NCBI GenBank assembly: GCA_030680415.1
Contig: JAUXVE010000059.1
Location: 23,872-87,871 of the forward strand
Origin: Rubrivivax sp.
GTDB taxonomy: Bacteria; Pseudomonadota; Gammaproteobacteria; Burkholderiales; Burkholderiaceae_C
Direction of reading: 5' to 3'
DNA length: 64,000 nucleotides
Under the pieces are notes generated by a model. It was not told the DNA's origin and searched no databases. It was given only the letters and a program-made list of their open reading frames with translations. The position numbers and the translations under genes were made by a program. Below are positions 36,563 through 46,777 of this stretch, one piece after another. Numbering within the stretch: position 1 is the stretch's first letter; each line of letters starts with the position of its first letter.

Positions 36563-37831
36563 CGCGCTGGCCTTCTTTTCGCGGTAGACGAGCAGCGGCT
36601 TGGCGCCGTCTTCGATGATGTGCTCGTCGATCACGACCTTGGCCACGCCGTCGAAGGTGGGCAGGTCGAACATGGTGTCGATCAGCGAATGCTCCATGAT
36701 CGAACGCAGGCCGCGGGCGCCGGTCTTGCGCGCCAGCGCCTTGCGCGCGATGGCCGTCAATGCGGAAGGCCGCACTTCGAGTTCGACGCCATCCATCGCG
36801 AACAGCTTCTGGTACTGCTTGACGAGGGCGTTGCGGGGCTCGGTGAGGATCTGCACCATGGCGTCGATGGTCAGCTCGCCCAAGGTGGCCACCACCGGCA
36901 GCCGGCCCACCAGTTCGGGGATCAGTCCGAACTTGATCAGGTCCTCGGGTTCGACCTCGCGGAACACGTCGGCGGCCTTCTTCTCGGTCTTGCTGTGCAC
37001 GGTGGCGGCGAAGCCGATGCCCGACTTCTCGGTGCGGTTCTGGATCACCTTTTCCAGGCCGTCGAAGGCGCCGCCGCAGATGAACAGGATGTTGGTGGTG
37101 TCGATCTGCAGGAAGTCCTGGTTCGGGTGCTTGCGCCCGCCCTGCGGCGGCACGCTGGCCATCGTGCCTTCGACCAGCTTGAGCAGCGCCTGCTGCACGC
37201 CTTCGCCCGACACGTCGCGCGTGATGCTGGGGTTGTCGGCCTTGCGGCTGATCTTGTCGATCTCGTCGATGTAGACGATGCCGCGCTGCGCGCGCTCGAC
37301 GTCGTAGTTGCAGTTCTGCAGCAGCTTCTGGATGATGTTCTCGACGTCCTCGCCCACGTAGCCGGCTTCGGTCAGCGTGGTGGCGTCGGCAATCACGAAG
37401 GGCACGTTGAGCAAGCGCGCCAGCGTCTGCGCCAGCAGCGTCTTGCCGCTGCCCGTGGGGCCGATGAGCAGGATGTTGCTCTTCGTCAGCTCGACCTCGT
37501 CCTTTGCGTTGCTCGCGCCCATGTGCTTGAGACGCTTGTAGTGGTTGTAGACGGCCACCGACAAGGTGCGTTTGGCCGGGTCCTGGCCGATGACGTACTG
37601 GTCGAGGCTGGCCTTGATTTCGCCGGGCGTCGGCAAGTCCGACTTGCCGCCCTTCGCGATGGGCCCGTCAGCAGGCACCTCGTCGCGGATGATGTCGTTG
37701 CACAGCTCGATGCATTCGTCGCAGATGAACACCGAGGGACCCGCGATGAGCTTCTTGACTTCGTGCTGGCTCTTACCGCAGAAGGAGCAGTAGAGAACCT
37801 TTTCGCCAGAGGCGCCCTTCTTTTCGGCCAT
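36560..37831 (-). CDS. clpX: ATP-dependent Clp protease ATP-binding subunit ClpX
   Basis: 423 residues. The N-terminal zinc-binding domain has [13 protein letters not shown] and [11 protein letters not shown] (four Cys). It is followed by the P-loop [20 protein letters not shown], Walker [11 protein letters not shown] and the ClpP-docking IGF-type loop region (SGIGFAATV). It unfolds substrates for ClpP. The stop codon TAG is shared with the end of a 125-bp palindrome, so the last codons and stop may have been set by an insertion. It lies downstream of clpP. Confidence 0.97.
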   Translation of the reverse strand: MAEKKGASGEKVLYCSFCGKSQHEVKKLIAGPSVFICDECIELCNDIIRDEVPADGPIAKGGKSDLPTPGEIKASLDQYVIGQDPAKRTLSVAVYNHYKRLKHMGASNAKDEVELTKSNILLIGPTGSGKTLLAQTLARLLNVPFVIADATTLTEAGYVGEDVENIIQKLLQNCNYDVERAQRGIVYIDEIDKISRKADNPSITRDVSGEGVQQALLKLVEGTMASVPPQGGRKHPNQDFLQIDTTNILFICGGAFDGLEKVIQNRTEKSGIGFAATVHSKTEKKAADVFREVEPEDLIKFGLIPELVGRLPVVATLGELTIDAMVQILTEPRNALVKQYQKLFAMDGVELEVRPSALTAIARKALARKTGARGLRSIMEHSLIDTMFDLPTFDGVAKVVIDEHIIEDGAKPLLVYREKKASA

Positions 37832-37946
37832 GGATAAATTTAGGTGCGGGGTTGAGCGCGGAGTTCAACACCATCATAGACGAAGAGCCCAGGGCAACGC
37901 CGGCAGGAAATAGGCCCCAAAGACGGCTCCGTTCGGTGCTCCGCGT

Positions 37947-38555
37947 TCAGGAGCGCTTGTCGAGCACCTGGTCGATGAGGCCGTAGTCGCGCGCCTCGCT
38001 GGGCGACATCCAGAAGTCGCGCTCCATGTCGGCGACGATGCGCTCGTAGGGCTGGCCGGTGCGCTCGGCGTAGATGCGGTTGAGTTGCTCGCGCGTCTTG
38101 ATGATCTCGCGCGCCTGGATCTCGATGTCGCTGGCCTGGCCCTGCGCGCCGCCCGAGGGCTGGTGCAGCATGACCCGCGAATTGGGTAGCGCCGAACGCT
38201 TGCCCTTGGCACCGGCCATGAGCAGGAAGGAGCCCATGCTGGCGGCCATGCCCATGCACAGTGTGGAGACGTCGGGCTTGACGAACTGCATCGTGTCGTA
38301 GATCGACAGCCCGGCGCTGACGCTGCCACCCGGCGAGTTGATGTACAGGAAGATGTCCTTGTCGGGGTTCTCGCTCTCCAGGAACAGCATCTGCGCCACC
38401 ACCAGGTTGGCGGTGCCGTCGTTGACCGGCCCGACCAGGAAGATGATGCGCTCGCGCAGCAGCCGGCTGTAGATGTCGTAGGCGCGCTCGCCGCGGCCCG
38501 ATTGCTCGATGACGATGGGCACCATGCCCAGGCCGACGGTCTCTTGCACACTCAT
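37947..38555 (-). CDS. clpP: ATP-dependent Clp protease proteolytic subunit ClpP
   Basis: 202 residues. The catalytic Ser is in [11 protein letters not shown] and the His in [14 protein letters not shown], with Asp in the [18 protein letters not shown] region. [20 protein letters not shown] is also typical. It forms the protease barrel used with ClpX. It lies between tig (16 bp) and clpX (115 bp), a standard arrangement. Confidence 0.97.
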   Translation of the reverse strand: MSVQETVGLGMVPIVIEQSGRGERAYDIYSRLLRERIIFLVGPVNDGTANLVVAQMLFLESENPDKDIFLYINSPGGSVSAGLSIYDTMQFVKPDVSTLCMGMAASMGSFLLMAGAKGKRSALPNSRVMLHQPSGGAQGQASDIEIQAREIIKTREQLNRIYAERTGQPYERIVADMERDFWMSPSEARDYGLIDQVLDKRS

Positions 38556-38571
38556 ACGGGTGTCCTCTTGC

Positions 38572-39882
38572 TCAGGATGCGGTCATCAGTTCGTCGAACG
38601 GTAGCACCTTGTCGGTGACCTTCGCATGCGACAGCACGAAATCGGCGACGTTGTTCTCGATCACGACAGCCTCTACCTCGGACATGCGCTTGCGGTCGCT
38701 CAGGTACCAGCGCATCACCTCGGCCGGCTTCTCGTAGCTCTGGCTCATTTCTTCGATGTGCGCCTGCAGCTGCTCGGGCCTGGCGCGCAGGTTGTTGCCA
38801 CGCACGAGTTCGGCCACCACCAGGCCCAGGCGCACGCGGCGCTCGGCCTGCGGCTTGAAGATCTCTGCGGGGATCGGTGTCGTCTCGGCGTCCTTCACAC
38901 CGCGCTGCTTGAGGTCGGCACGTGCGCCTTCGATCAGGCGCTCGGTCTCGCTCGCCACCAGCGCGTTCGGCAGGTCGAGCTCGGCGGCCTTGGCCAGCGC
39001 TTCCATCACCGCGGCCTTGTTGCGCGCCAGCACGCGGAACTTGACTTCACGCTCCAGGTTCTTCCTGACGTCGGCGCGTAGTCCGTCGACGGTGCCTTCC
39101 TTGATGCCCAGCGACTTGGCGAGCGCGTCGTCCACCGCGGGCAGGTTCTGGGCCTCGATCTTCTTCACCGTGACCATGAAGTCGGCTTCCTTGCCGGCCA
39201 CGTCGGCGCCGTGGTAGTCGGCCGGAAACTGCAGCGCGAAGGTCTTGCTCTCGCCGACCTTCATGCCGCGCACGGCCGAGTCGAACTGCTCGAGCATCTG
39301 GCCTTCGCCGATGATGAACTGGAAGCCGTCGGCCTTGCCGCCGGCGAAGGGTTCGCCGTCGATCTTGCCTTCGAAGTCGATCGTCACGCGGTCGGTCTCC
39401 TGCGCGCCTTCGGCCGCCGGGCGCAGGCCGAAGGTGCGGCGCTGCTTGCGCAGGATCTCGATCGTGCGGTCGATGGCAGCGTCGGTCACCTCGGTGGCGA
39501 CGCGCTCGACCTCGGCCTGGCCGAGGTCGCCGATCTGGACCTCGGGGTAGACCTCGAAGGTGGCGTCGAAGGCGAGCAGGCCCTCGGGCGCTTCGTCCTT
39601 CTGCGTGATGCGCGGCGCGCCGGCGACGCGCAGTTTCGCTTCGGTGGCGGCGCTGCTGAAGGCCTGGCCGACGCGGTCGTTGACGACCTCGTAATGCACC
39701 GAATAGCCGTAGCGTTGCGCGACCACGCTCATCGGCACCTTGCCGGGGCGAAAGCCGTCGGCCTTGACGGTGCGCGACAGGCGCTTCAGGCGGTTGGCCA
39801 CCTCGCCGTTGATGGTTTCTGCCGCCAGCGTCAGCGTGATGCGGCGTTCGAGCTTTTCCAGGGTTTCGACTTGGACGGCCAT
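38572..39882 (-). CDS. tig: Trigger factor
   Basis: 436 residues from ATG 39882 ([20 protein letters not shown]). The ribosome-binding tail carries [12 protein letters not shown]. The FKBP-type prolyl isomerase domain spans about residues 160-245 ([20 protein letters not shown]). The C-terminal helical arms complete the chaperone. It folds nascent chains at the ribosome exit. The longer open frame to 40005 would read through tRNA-Leu and is rejected. It heads tig-clpP-clpX-lon. Confidence 0.96.
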   Translation of the reverse strand: MAVQVETLEKLERRITLTLAAETINGEVANRLKRLSRTVKADGFRPGKVPMSVVAQRYGYSVHYEVVNDRVGQAFSSAATEAKLRVAGAPRITQKDEAPEGLLAFDATFEVYPEVQIGDLGQAEVERVATEVTDAAIDRTIEILRKQRRTFGLRPAAEGAQETDRVTIDFEGKIDGEPFAGGKADGFQFIIGEGQMLEQFDSAVRGMKVGESKTFALQFPADYHGADVAGKEADFMVTVKKIEAQNLPAVDDALAKSLGIKEGTVDGLRADVRKNLEREVKFRVLARNKAAVMEALAKAAELDLPNALVASETERLIEGARADLKQRGVKDAETTPIPAEIFKPQAERRVRLGLVVAELVRGNNLRARPEQLQAHIEEMSQSYEKPAEVMRWYLSDRKRMSEVEAVVIENNVADFVLSHAKVTDKVLPFDELMTAS

Positions 39883-39924
39883 GATGTCTCTTGTTGGGCG
39901 ATGTGTAGCGGGAAGTACGGGATT

Positions 39925-40011
39925 TGGTGCGCGGGGCCGGACTCGAACCGGCACGCCCGTGAAGGCGTCAGGACCTAAACCTGGTGCGTCTACCAATTTC
40001 GCCACCCGCGC
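39925..40011 (-). tRNA. tRNA-Leu(UAG)
   Basis: 87 nt with encoded CCA. The acceptor is GCGCGGG/CCCGCGC, the anticodon loop TTTAGGT (TAG), with a long variable arm (TGACGCCTTCACGGGCG) and T-arm TGCCGGTTCGAGTCCGGC. It lies 42 bp upstream of tig on the same strand and could share its transcript. It reads CUN codons, including the CUA codons used in the leu leader peptide. Confidence 0.98.
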
Positions 40012-40041
40012 GGGCGGTCAGCCGCAAGCGGCAAACCGTAC

Positions 40042-40070
40042 ATTTTAGCGTCAGGCCATCATCGGCTCAC
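40042..40070 (-). promoter_or_regulatory. Candidate promoter of tRNA-Leu(UAG)
   Basis: -10 TAAAAT (40047-40042) with GTGAGC 17 bp further upstream as a weak -35, about 30 bp before the tRNA. It lies in the 125-bp gap to the divergent hpnC. Confidence 0.4.
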
Positions 40071-40136
40071 GCTCGACGCGAAACCGCGCCGCATGTCGCC
40101 GTCAATCGACGCTGTGCATCCGACCCCGTGCGCGGA

Positions 40137-40988
40137 ATGGTCAGAATCCAGCCGGTGAGCATCGACCATTACGAGAACTTCCCCGTCGCGTCATTGTTGT
40201 GCCCACCGGCGCTGCGGCCGGCGGTGCGCGCCATCTACCACTTCGCCCGCACCGCGGACGACATCGCCGACGAGGGCCCGGCAGGCCCGGCCGAGCGCCT
40301 GGCCGACCTGGCCGCCTATCGCCACGACCTGGCCGCCGCCTGCAACGGGCAGCCCGGCAGCGGGCGCTGGCGCGGCGTGTTCGAACCACTGGCGCTGCGC
40401 ATGCACGAGTTCGCGCTGCCGCCGGCGCCGCTGCACGACCTGCTGGACGCCTTCGAGCAGGACGTGCACAACCCGACCTATGCCGACCGTGCCGCGCTGC
40501 TGGACTACTGCCGTCGCTCGGCCAATCCGGTAGGGCGGCTGCTGCTGCACCTGTACGGCATCGACGACGCCACTGCACTGCGCCAGGCGGATGCCGTGTG
40601 CACGGCGCTGCAGCTCATCAACTTCTGGCAGGACCTCAGCGTCGACGGCCCGCGCGGCCGCCATTACGTGCCCACGACGGACCTCCGCACCCATGGCGTG
40701 GCTTTCGCAGCACTGCAGGCCGGCAGCGACGACGCGCAAAGCCGGCGACTCGTGCAATCGCTCTGCGCCTGGACGCGCGCACTGATGCTCGAAGGCGCCC
40801 CCCTCGCGCTGGGTGTGCCGGGCCGCGCCGGCTGGGAGCTGCGGCTGGTGGTTCAGGGCGGCCTGCGCATTCTTGAGAAAATCGAACGCATGAACCATGC
40901 GGCCCTTGCCCGGCGCCCCATCCTGACGGCCTTCGACGTGCCCGTGCTGCTGTGGCGCGCGCTGCGCATGGGCACCCGGCGCCCATGA
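40137..40988 (+). CDS. hpnC: Squalene-synthesis protein HpnC (presqualene-type prenyl synthase homologue)
   Basis: 283 residues from ATG 40137; GTG 40155 is a possible later start and the longer frame runs back into tRNA-Leu. Trans-isoprenyl synthase motifs are present: YHFARTADDIADE (first Asp-rich) and QLINFWQDLSVDGPRGRHYV (second, with Asp reduced to one). HpnC converts presqualene-type intermediates (hydroxysqualene step) in the HpnCDE route from farnesyl diphosphate to squalene. The stop overlaps hpnD by 4 bp. Confidence 0.9.
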   Translation: MVRIQPVSIDHYENFPVASLLCPPALRPAVRAIYHFARTADDIADEGPAGPAERLADLAAYRHDLAAACNGQPGSGRWRGVFEPLALRMHEFALPPAPLHDLLDAFEQDVHNPTYADRAALLDYCRRSANPVGRLLLHLYGIDDATALRQADAVCTALQLINFWQDLSVDGPRGRHYVPTTDLRTHGVAFAALQAGSDDAQSRRLVQSLCAWTRALMLEGAPLALGVPGRAGWELRLVVQGGLRILEKIERMNHAALARRPILTAFDVPVLLWRALRMGTRRP

Positions 40989-41833
40989 CACCGCAGCAGT
41001 ACGTACAGGACAAGGCCGCGGGAAGTGGTTCCTCGTTCTATTACGCGTTCCTCTTCCTGCCGCCGCCGCGCCGCGCTGCGATCACGGCCTTCTACGCCTT
41101 CTGCCGCGAGGTCGACGATGTCGTCGACGAGGTTGCCGACACTTCTGTTGCCGCGACCAGGCTGCAGTGGTGGCGCAAGGAGGTGGCGCAGGCCTACCGC
41201 GGCAGCCCCAGCCACCCGGTGATGCAGGCGCTGCTGCCGCTGGCGCCAGACTTCGGCATCGAGGCCAGGCACCTGGCCGCGGTGATCGACGGCTGCCAGA
41301 TCGACCTCGAGCAGACACGCTTCCTCGACTACCCCGCGCTGCAGCGTTATTGCCACCTGGTGGCCGGCATCGTCGGCGAAGTGGCAGCCAACATCTTCGG
41401 CCGCAGCGAAGCGGCCACGGTGGCGTATGCACACCAGCTCGGTCTGGCGATGCAGCTTACGAACATCATTCGCGACGTCGGCGACGACGCGCGCCGTGGC
41501 CGCATCTACCTGCCGATGTCGGAGCTGCAGCGTTTCGAGGTCAAGGCCCACGAACTGCTGCGTCGCCAAGCCCCCTGGGGCTACAGCGATCGCTTCACGG
41601 CGCTGATGCGCTTCCAGGCCGAACGCGCGCACGCCGCCTACGACACCGCGATCGCGCTGCTGCCTGCCGCCGATCGGGTGGCGCAGAAACCCGGGCTGAT
41701 GATGGCCAACATCTACCGCACGCTGCTGCAGGAAATCGAGTCGCAGGACTTCCGGGTGCTGCACCAGCGCACCTCGTTGACCCCCTTGCGCAAGCTGTGG
41801 ATCGCCACCCGCACCCACCTGCGTGGCCGATGA
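40985..41833 (+). CDS. hpnD: Presqualene diphosphate synthase HpnD
   Basis: 282 residues from ATG 40985, overlapping the hpnC stop. It has both Asp-rich motifs, AFCREVDDVVDEVAD and LTNIIRDVGDDARRGRIYLP, and SFYYAFLFLPPPRRAAITAF, typical of squalene/phytoene synthases. It condenses two farnesyl diphosphates to presqualene diphosphate. Gene order hpnC-hpnD-hpnE supports squalene rather than phytoene synthesis. Confidence 0.92.
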   Translation: MTPQQYVQDKAAGSGSSFYYAFLFLPPPRRAAITAFYAFCREVDDVVDEVADTSVAATRLQWWRKEVAQAYRGSPSHPVMQALLPLAPDFGIEARHLAAVIDGCQIDLEQTRFLDYPALQRYCHLVAGIVGEVAANIFGRSEAATVAYAHQLGLAMQLTNIIRDVGDDARRGRIYLPMSELQRFEVKAHELLRRQAPWGYSDRFTALMRFQAERAHAAYDTAIALLPAADRVAQKPGLMMANIYRTLLQEIESQDFRVLHQRTSLTPLRKLWIATRTHLRGR

Positions 41834-41852
41834 CACGCGCGCCAGGCAGGCC

Positions 41853-43121
41853 ATGAAGCTGGCCGTCGTCGGTGGCGGCTGGGCCGGCCTGGCGGCGGCG
41901 GTGCGCGCCACCGAGGCCGGCCACGCCGTGACGCTGTACGAGATGGCGGCACAACTCGGCGGCCGCGCCCGCGGGGTCGAGGTCGAAGGCCTGACGCTGG
42001 ACAACGGACAGCACATCCTCATCGGCGCCTATCGGCGCACGCTGGCGCTCATGCACGCCGTGGGCGCCGACGCCGAGGCGCTGCTGTTCAGGCGCCCGCT
42101 GGAACTGCGTTACCCCGACGGCCGCGGCCTGCGCCTGCCGCCGGGCTTGCCCTGGCTGGGTTTCGTACGCGCCGTGGCCGCTTGCCGCGGCTGGACGGCG
42201 CGCGACCGGCTGGCGCTCATCACCGTATCAGCCGGCTGGGCTCTGGCCGGTTTCCGCTGTGCGCCGCAGCTCACCGTGCACGAGCTGTGCCGGCGCCTGC
42301 CGCCGGCGGTGCGCGAGCTGCTGATCGACCCGCTGTGCGTCGCCGCGCTCAACACGCCGTCGCGCGACGCCAGCGGCGCCGTGCTGCTGCGCGTGCTGCG
42401 CGACGCCCTCTTCGGCGGCCACGGCGCGGCCGACCTGCTGCTGCCGCGGCGCTCGCTGGCGTCGTTGCTGCCCACGCCGGCCGAACGCTGGCTGCGTGCC
42501 GCGGGAGCCGAGCTGAGGCTGGGGTCGCGAGTACAAGGCCTGGCACCGGCGGCCAAGGGCTGGCAGCTGGACGGCGAGAGGTACGACGCCGTGGTCCTGG
42601 CCTGCAGCGCCGCCGAGGCCGCGCGGCTGGCTGCCGGCGCCGCACCGGCCTGGGCGCAACACGCCGGCGCGCTGCGCTACGAACCCATCGTCACCGTCTA
42701 CCTGCGCTGCCCCGGCGCGCGCCTGCCGTCGCCGATGACGGCGCTGCTGGAGAGCCCCGAGGCACCGGCGCAGTTCGCCTTCGATCATGGCGCCATGGGC
42801 GCCACGCCCGGGCTCTTTGCCTTCGTGATCAGCGGCGCGCGGCGCTGGGTGGATGCCGGTCTCGACGCGGCTGGCGCCGCCGTGCTGCAGCAGGCCCGCG
42901 ACGCCTTCGACCCCGGCACCTGGCCGACACCGCCGACGCTGCTGCGGGTGCTGGCCGACAAGCGCGCCACCTTCCGCTGCACGCCGGGCCTGGTGCGCCC
43001 ACCGGCGCAGGTGGCACCGCGGCTGGTGGCCGCAGGCGACTACATCGAGGGACCCTACCCAGCCACGCTGGAAGGCGCCGTGCGCGCGGGCGAGGCGGCC
43101 GCCGCACTGGTCATGCCCTGA
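41853..43121 (+). CDS. hpnE: Hydroxysqualene dehydroxylase HpnE
   Basis: 422 residues from ATG 41853; GTG 41823 overlapping hpnD is an alternative. The FAD-binding motif VVGGGWAGLAAAVRATEAGH opens the protein, followed by QLGGRARGVEVEGLTLDNGQ as in amine-oxidase/phytoene-desaturase-like proteins. The C-terminal AAGDYIEGPYPATLEGAVRAG is the second FAD contact. It reduces hydroxysqualene to squalene. No squalene-hopene cyclase is in the window. Confidence 0.92.
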   Translation: MKLAVVGGGWAGLAAAVRATEAGHAVTLYEMAAQLGGRARGVEVEGLTLDNGQHILIGAYRRTLALMHAVGADAEALLFRRPLELRYPDGRGLRLPPGLPWLGFVRAVAACRGWTARDRLALITVSAGWALAGFRCAPQLTVHELCRRLPPAVRELLIDPLCVAALNTPSRDASGAVLLRVLRDALFGGHGAADLLLPRRSLASLLPTPAERWLRAAGAELRLGSRVQGLAPAAKGWQLDGERYDAVVLACSAAEAARLAAGAAPAWAQHAGALRYEPIVTVYLRCPGARLPSPMTALLESPEAPAQFAFDHGAMGATPGLFAFVISGARRWVDAGLDAAGAAVLQQARDAFDPGTWPTPPTLLRVLADKRATFRCTPGLVRPPAQVAPRLVAAGDYIEGPYPATLEGAVRAGEAAAALVMP

Positions 43122-43180
43122 ACGCTGAAGCGCTCCTCTGCGATGCAGAATGCCGCACAACCACCGCATGCCCAACTGCC

Positions 43181-43948
43181 ATGAGCCTCAAAGACGCCCA
43201 CACGCCGACGATTCAGGTGCTGGCGCGCAGCTTCGCGTTGCTGGACCTGCTGGCGAGTCACCCCGACCCGGTGTCGCTGAAGGAGATCAGCGAGCGCACC
43301 GGACTGCACCCTTCGACCGCCCACCGCATCCTCAACGACCTGGCCATCGGCCGCTATGTCGACCGGCCACAGGCCGGCAGCTACCGGCTCGGCATGCGGC
43401 TGCTGGAGCTGGGCAACCTGGTGAAGGCGCGGCTCGACGTGCGCGATGCCGCGCTGGGGCCGATGCGCGAACTGCACAAGGTGACGCACCAGCCGGTGAA
43501 CCTGTCGATACGCCAGAGCGACGAAATCATCTATGTGGAGCGCACCTACAGCGAACGCTCGGGCATGCAGGTGGTGCGTGCCGTGGGTGGCCGCGCGCCG
43601 CTGCATCTGACTTCGGTGGGCAAGCTCTTTCTCGCCCACGACGATGCCGCGCGCGTGCGTGCCTACGCCATGCGCACCGGACTCACCGGTCACACCCGCA
43701 ACAGCATCACCGAACTGGGGCGGCTGGAGCGTGAACTGGCCAGCGTACGTGCCAACGGTGTCGCGCGCGACGACGAGGAACTGGAACTGGGCGTGCGCTG
43801 CATGGCTGCCGGCATCTACGACGATCAGGGCAAGCTGCTGGCCGGCTTGTCGGTGTCGGCGCCCGCCGATCGGCTCGAGGAATCGTGGCTCGAGCGCGTC
43901 AAGAGCACGGCCGCGCAGATCTCGGCGGCGCTCGGCTATCGCGGTTGA
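43181..43948 (+). CDS. IclR-family transcriptional regulator
   Basis: 255 residues. The N-terminal winged helix (VLARSFALLDLLASHPDPVS, then EISERTGLHPSTAHRILNDL) is followed by the IclR effector domain with HLTSVGKLFLAHDD and GVRCMAAGIYDDQGKLLAGL. IclR proteins usually control catabolic or multidrug operons after binding small acids. The target is unknown; the gene follows hpnE by 59 bp and ends 13 bp inside the convergent pbpG. The start ATG was chosen because it precedes the conserved region directly. Confidence 0.9.
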   Translation: MSLKDAHTPTIQVLARSFALLDLLASHPDPVSLKEISERTGLHPSTAHRILNDLAIGRYVDRPQAGSYRLGMRLLELGNLVKARLDVRDAALGPMRELHKVTHQPVNLSIRQSDEIIYVERTYSERSGMQVVRAVGGRAPLHLTSVGKLFLAHDDAARVRAYAMRTGLTGHTRNSITELGRLERELASVRANGVARDDEELELGVRCMAAGIYDDQGKLLAGLSVSAPADRLEESWLERVKSTAAQISAALGYRG

Positions 43949-45003
43949 AACGGTCCCACCGCGGCGTCCAGCGCAGGCAGGACGGCACGCAGGCTCTGCG
44001 CGGCCATCCAGGTGCGGATGCGCTCGGCGTCGCCGATGCGTGAGTACTTGCCCGCCGAGTCCAGCAACACCATGATCAGCTGCCGCCCGGCCAACTGCGT
44101 CTGCATCACCAGGCAGCGGCCGGCGGCCGCGATGTAGCCGGTCTTCTGCAGACCGATGTCCCACTCGGGGTTGCGCACCAGCCCGTTGGTATTGCGGAAC
44201 TGCACCTGGCGCTTGCCCACTGGAACCACCGTTTCGGGCGACGTCGACAGCTCGCGCAAAAGCGGATGCAACGAGGCCGCCCGCACCAGCAAGGCCAGAT
44301 CATGGGCGCTGGAACGGTTGTCGCTCGACAACCCCGTGGGCTCCACATAGCGCGTGTCGTGCATGCCCAGCAACTGCGCCTTGGCGTTCATGGCGCTGAC
44401 GAAGTCCGACATGCCGCCCGGGTAGGTGCGCCCGAGCAGGTAAGCGGCGCGGTTCTCCGAAGCCATCAGCGCCAGGTGCAGCATCTCGCCACGTGTCAGG
44501 TGTGCACCGGCGCGCAGTTGCGAACGGCTGCCGGCGAGCACCGCGGCGTCTTCGGGCGTCACCGTCAACACCTCGTCCAGCGGCAGCCCGGCCTCGGTGA
44601 CCACCAGCGCCGTCATCAGCTTGGTGATCGACGCGATGGGCAACACGGCGTTGGGGTTCTTGCTGAACAGCACCTCGTTGGTGTCGTGGTCGACGACCAG
44701 TGCCACGCTGGACTTGAGGTCGAGTGCATCTTCGGTGGCGTGCAGGCCGGTCAGCCGCCCCAGCGAAGGCAACTGCGGGGTGGCGCGTACCACCACCTTG
44801 CGCGTTGGACGCTTGGCCTTGCGGACCTCTGGCTTGGCGACCTTGACCTGGCGCAGGTCCCTGGACGGCTTGCCGGACTTGACTGGTGCCTGCTGCGCGC
44901 CGGCGCCGGCAGCATGACTGGCGGCCACCGGCGCCAGCGACAAAGACAGCACCAGCGAGACCGCCGACAGCGCCTTCAGCGCGACGCGTAACGTCTTGTT
45001 CAC
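43936..45003 (-). CDS. pbpG: D-alanyl-D-alanine endopeptidase (PBP7/PbpG type)
   Basis: 355 residues from GTG 45003, with GAGGGG as ribosome site. A signal peptide is followed by a Lys/Arg-rich segment. The low-mass PBP domain then shows SxxK in LPIASITKLMTAL, SxN in LMASENRAAYLLG and KTG in GLQKTGYIAAAGRCL. It should cut peptidoglycan cross-links in the periplasm. The 3' end overlaps the convergent IclR gene by 13 bp. A promoter with an overlapping palindrome lies upstream. Confidence 0.92.
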   Translation of the reverse strand: MNKTLRVALKALSAVSLVLSLSLAPVAASHAAGAGAQQAPVKSGKPSRDLRQVKVAKPEVRKAKRPTRKVVVRATPQLPSLGRLTGLHATEDALDLKSSVALVVDHDTNEVLFSKNPNAVLPIASITKLMTALVVTEAGLPLDEVLTVTPEDAAVLAGSRSQLRAGAHLTRGEMLHLALMASENRAAYLLGRTYPGGMSDFVSAMNAKAQLLGMHDTRYVEPTGLSSDNRSSAHDLALLVRAASLHPLLRELSTSPETVVPVGKRQVQFRNTNGLVRNPEWDIGLQKTGYIAAAGRCLVMQTQLAGRQLIMVLLDSAGKYSRIGDAERIRTWMAAQSLRAVLPALDAAVGPFQPR

Positions 45004-45032
45004 AGCGGACCCCTCAAACCAACCAGCGGCAA

Positions 45033-45075
45033 AGTGTAGGGCACCCGAAAATTGCATGCAAGATCAATATCTTGC
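45033..45075 (-). promoter_or_regulatory. pbpG promoter with overlapping palindrome
   Basis: -35 TTGCAT (45061-45056), 17-bp spacer, -10 TACACT (45038-45033), about 30 bp before the GTG. A palindrome GCAAGAT-caat-ATCTTGC (45058-45075) overlaps the -35, which would suit a repressor site. On the plus strand the same stem is followed by GCGTTTTT, but no plus-strand gene ends there. Confidence 0.5.
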
Positions 45076-45122
45076 GCGTTTTTCCTAAAGTGCCTTGCGC
45101 GCTCGGCAGCCGATTGCCCGCC

Positions 45123-46664
45123 CTAGCGCTGCGCAGCCACCCTCTCGGTCGTGCTGTGCAGCTTGTTCAAGGCCGACAGATAAGCCTTGGCCGATGCCAC
45201 CACGATGTCGGGATCGGCACCCACACCGTTGACCACCCGACCCGCATGTTGCAGCCGGACCGTGACCTCGCCCTGCGATTCTGTACTGCCCGAGGTGATG
45301 GCATTCACCGAATAGAGCATCAATTCGGCGCCACTCTTCACGCACGACTCGATGGCCTTGAGGCTGGCGTCGACCGGGCCGTTGCCGTCGCTTTCGGCAT
45401 GGTGCTCCACGGTGCCGGCGGCGAACGCGACCTTGGCGTGAGGCCGTTCGCCGGTTTCCGAATGCTGCGACAGCGCCAGCAGCCGGTAGTGCTCGACATC
45501 GGCGGTGACGCTCTCGTCGCTGACCAGGGCGATGATGTCCTCGTCGAAGATCTCGCTCTTGCGGTCGGCCAGGTCCTTGAAGCGGGCAAAGGCGGCGTTG
45601 ACCTCGCCTTCCGAGTCCAGCGCAATGCCCAGGTCCTGCAGCCGCTGCTTGAAGGCGTTGCGACCCGAAAGCTTGCCCAGCACGATCTTGTTGGCGGCCC
45701 AGCCCACGTCTTCGGCGCGCATGATCTCGTAGGTATCGCGCGCCTTGAGCACGCCGTCCTGGTGGATGCCGCTGGCATGCGCGAAGGCATTCGCGCCCAC
45801 CACCGCCTTGTTCGGCTGCACCACGAAGCCGGTGGTCTGGCTGACCATGCGTGACGCGGGAACGATCTGCGTGGTGTCGATGCCGAGGTCGAGCTTGAAG
45901 TAGTCGCGACGCGTGCGCACCGCCATCACCACCTCTTCGAGCGAGCAGTTGCCGGCCCGTTCGCCCAGGCCGTTGACGGTGCACTCGACCTGGCGCGCGC
46001 CGCCGATCATGACGCCGGCCAGTGAATTGGCCACCGCCATGCCCAGGTCGTTGTGGCAATGCACGCTCCATACCGCCTTGTCACTGTTGGGCACGCGCTC
46101 GCGCAGCATGCGGATGAACTCGCCGAACAGCTCGGGCACGGCGTAGCCGACGGTGTCGGGGATGTTGATCGTGGTCGCACCCTCGGCAATGGCGCTCTCG
46201 AGCACGCGGCAAAGGAAGTCGGGCTCGGAGCGGTAGCCGTCCTCGGGCGAGAACTCGATGTCGCTGCACAGCTTGCGTGCGAAGCGCACCGCCTGCCTGG
46301 CCTGCTCGTGCACCTGCTCCGGCGTCATGCGCAGCTTCTTTTCCATGTGCAGCGCCGAGGTCGCGATGAAGGTGTGGATGCGCGAGCGCGCAGCGCCCTT
46401 CAGCGCTTCAGCGGCGCGCGAGATGTCGCGGTCGTTGGCGCGCGCCAGCGAACACACGCTGACTTCGCGGATGGTGTCGGCGATGGCCTTCACGGCCTCG
46501 AAGTCGCCGTTGCTCGACGCGGCAAAGCCGGCTTCGATGACGTCCACGCGCAGCCGCTCGAGCTGCCGCGCGATGCGCAGCTTCTCCTCGCGCGTCATCG
46601 AGGCGCCGGGCGACTGTTCGCCGTCACGCAAGGTGGTGTCGAAGATGATGAGCTTGTCGGTCAT
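45123..46664 (-). CDS. leuA: 2-isopropylmalate synthase
   Basis: 513 residues from ATG 46664 ([20 protein letters not shown]). The catalytic TIM barrel holds the DTTLRDGEQ signature and the metal-binding [14 protein letters not shown]. The C-terminal LeuA allosteric domain, the leucine-feedback site, is present ([20 protein letters not shown]). It makes 2-isopropylmalate from acetyl-CoA and 2-oxoisovalerate, the first committed step to leucine. It is preceded by a leucine-rich leader peptide and terminator, so attenuation is likely. It lies downstream of ilvBNC-pssA. Confidence 0.97.
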   Translation of the reverse strand: MTDKLIIFDTTLRDGEQSPGASMTREEKLRIARQLERLRVDVIEAGFAASSNGDFEAVKAIADTIREVSVCSLARANDRDISRAAEALKGAARSRIHTFIATSALHMEKKLRMTPEQVHEQARQAVRFARKLCSDIEFSPEDGYRSEPDFLCRVLESAIAEGATTINIPDTVGYAVPELFGEFIRMLRERVPNSDKAVWSVHCHNDLGMAVANSLAGVMIGGARQVECTVNGLGERAGNCSLEEVVMAVRTRRDYFKLDLGIDTTQIVPASRMVSQTTGFVVQPNKAVVGANAFAHASGIHQDGVLKARDTYEIMRAEDVGWAANKIVLGKLSGRNAFKQRLQDLGIALDSEGEVNAAFARFKDLADRKSEIFDEDIIALVSDESVTADVEHYRLLALSQHSETGERPHAKVAFAAGTVEHHAESDGNGPVDASLKAIESCVKSGAELMLYSVNAITSGSTESQGEVTVRLQHAGRVVNGVGADPDIVVASAKAYLSALNKLHSTTERVAAQR

Positions 46665-46710
46665 GCTGTGGCCTTGGACGTTGGGGTTGCTGGATCGCAG
46701 GCAGCGTGAA

Positions 46711-46751
46711 GAAAAGAGAAACGGCCCGCTGCGTTGCGCTGGCGGGCCGTT
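46711..46751 (-). terminator. Attenuator terminator of the leuA leader
   Basis: Perfect 10-bp arms AACGGCCCGC and GCGGGCCGTT enclose a small inner hairpin and are followed on the minus strand by TCTCTTTTC. It sits 26 bp after the leader-peptide stop and 46 bp before leuA. It is a strong rho-independent signal inside the leader, as expected for attenuation. Confidence 0.8.
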
Positions 46752-46777
46752 GATCGGGAAAGAAGGGACGAAAACGA

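Noticed and set aside
39884..40005. N-terminal extension of trigger factor
   Set aside because: It would read through tRNA-Leu(UAG); the conserved start is at 39882.
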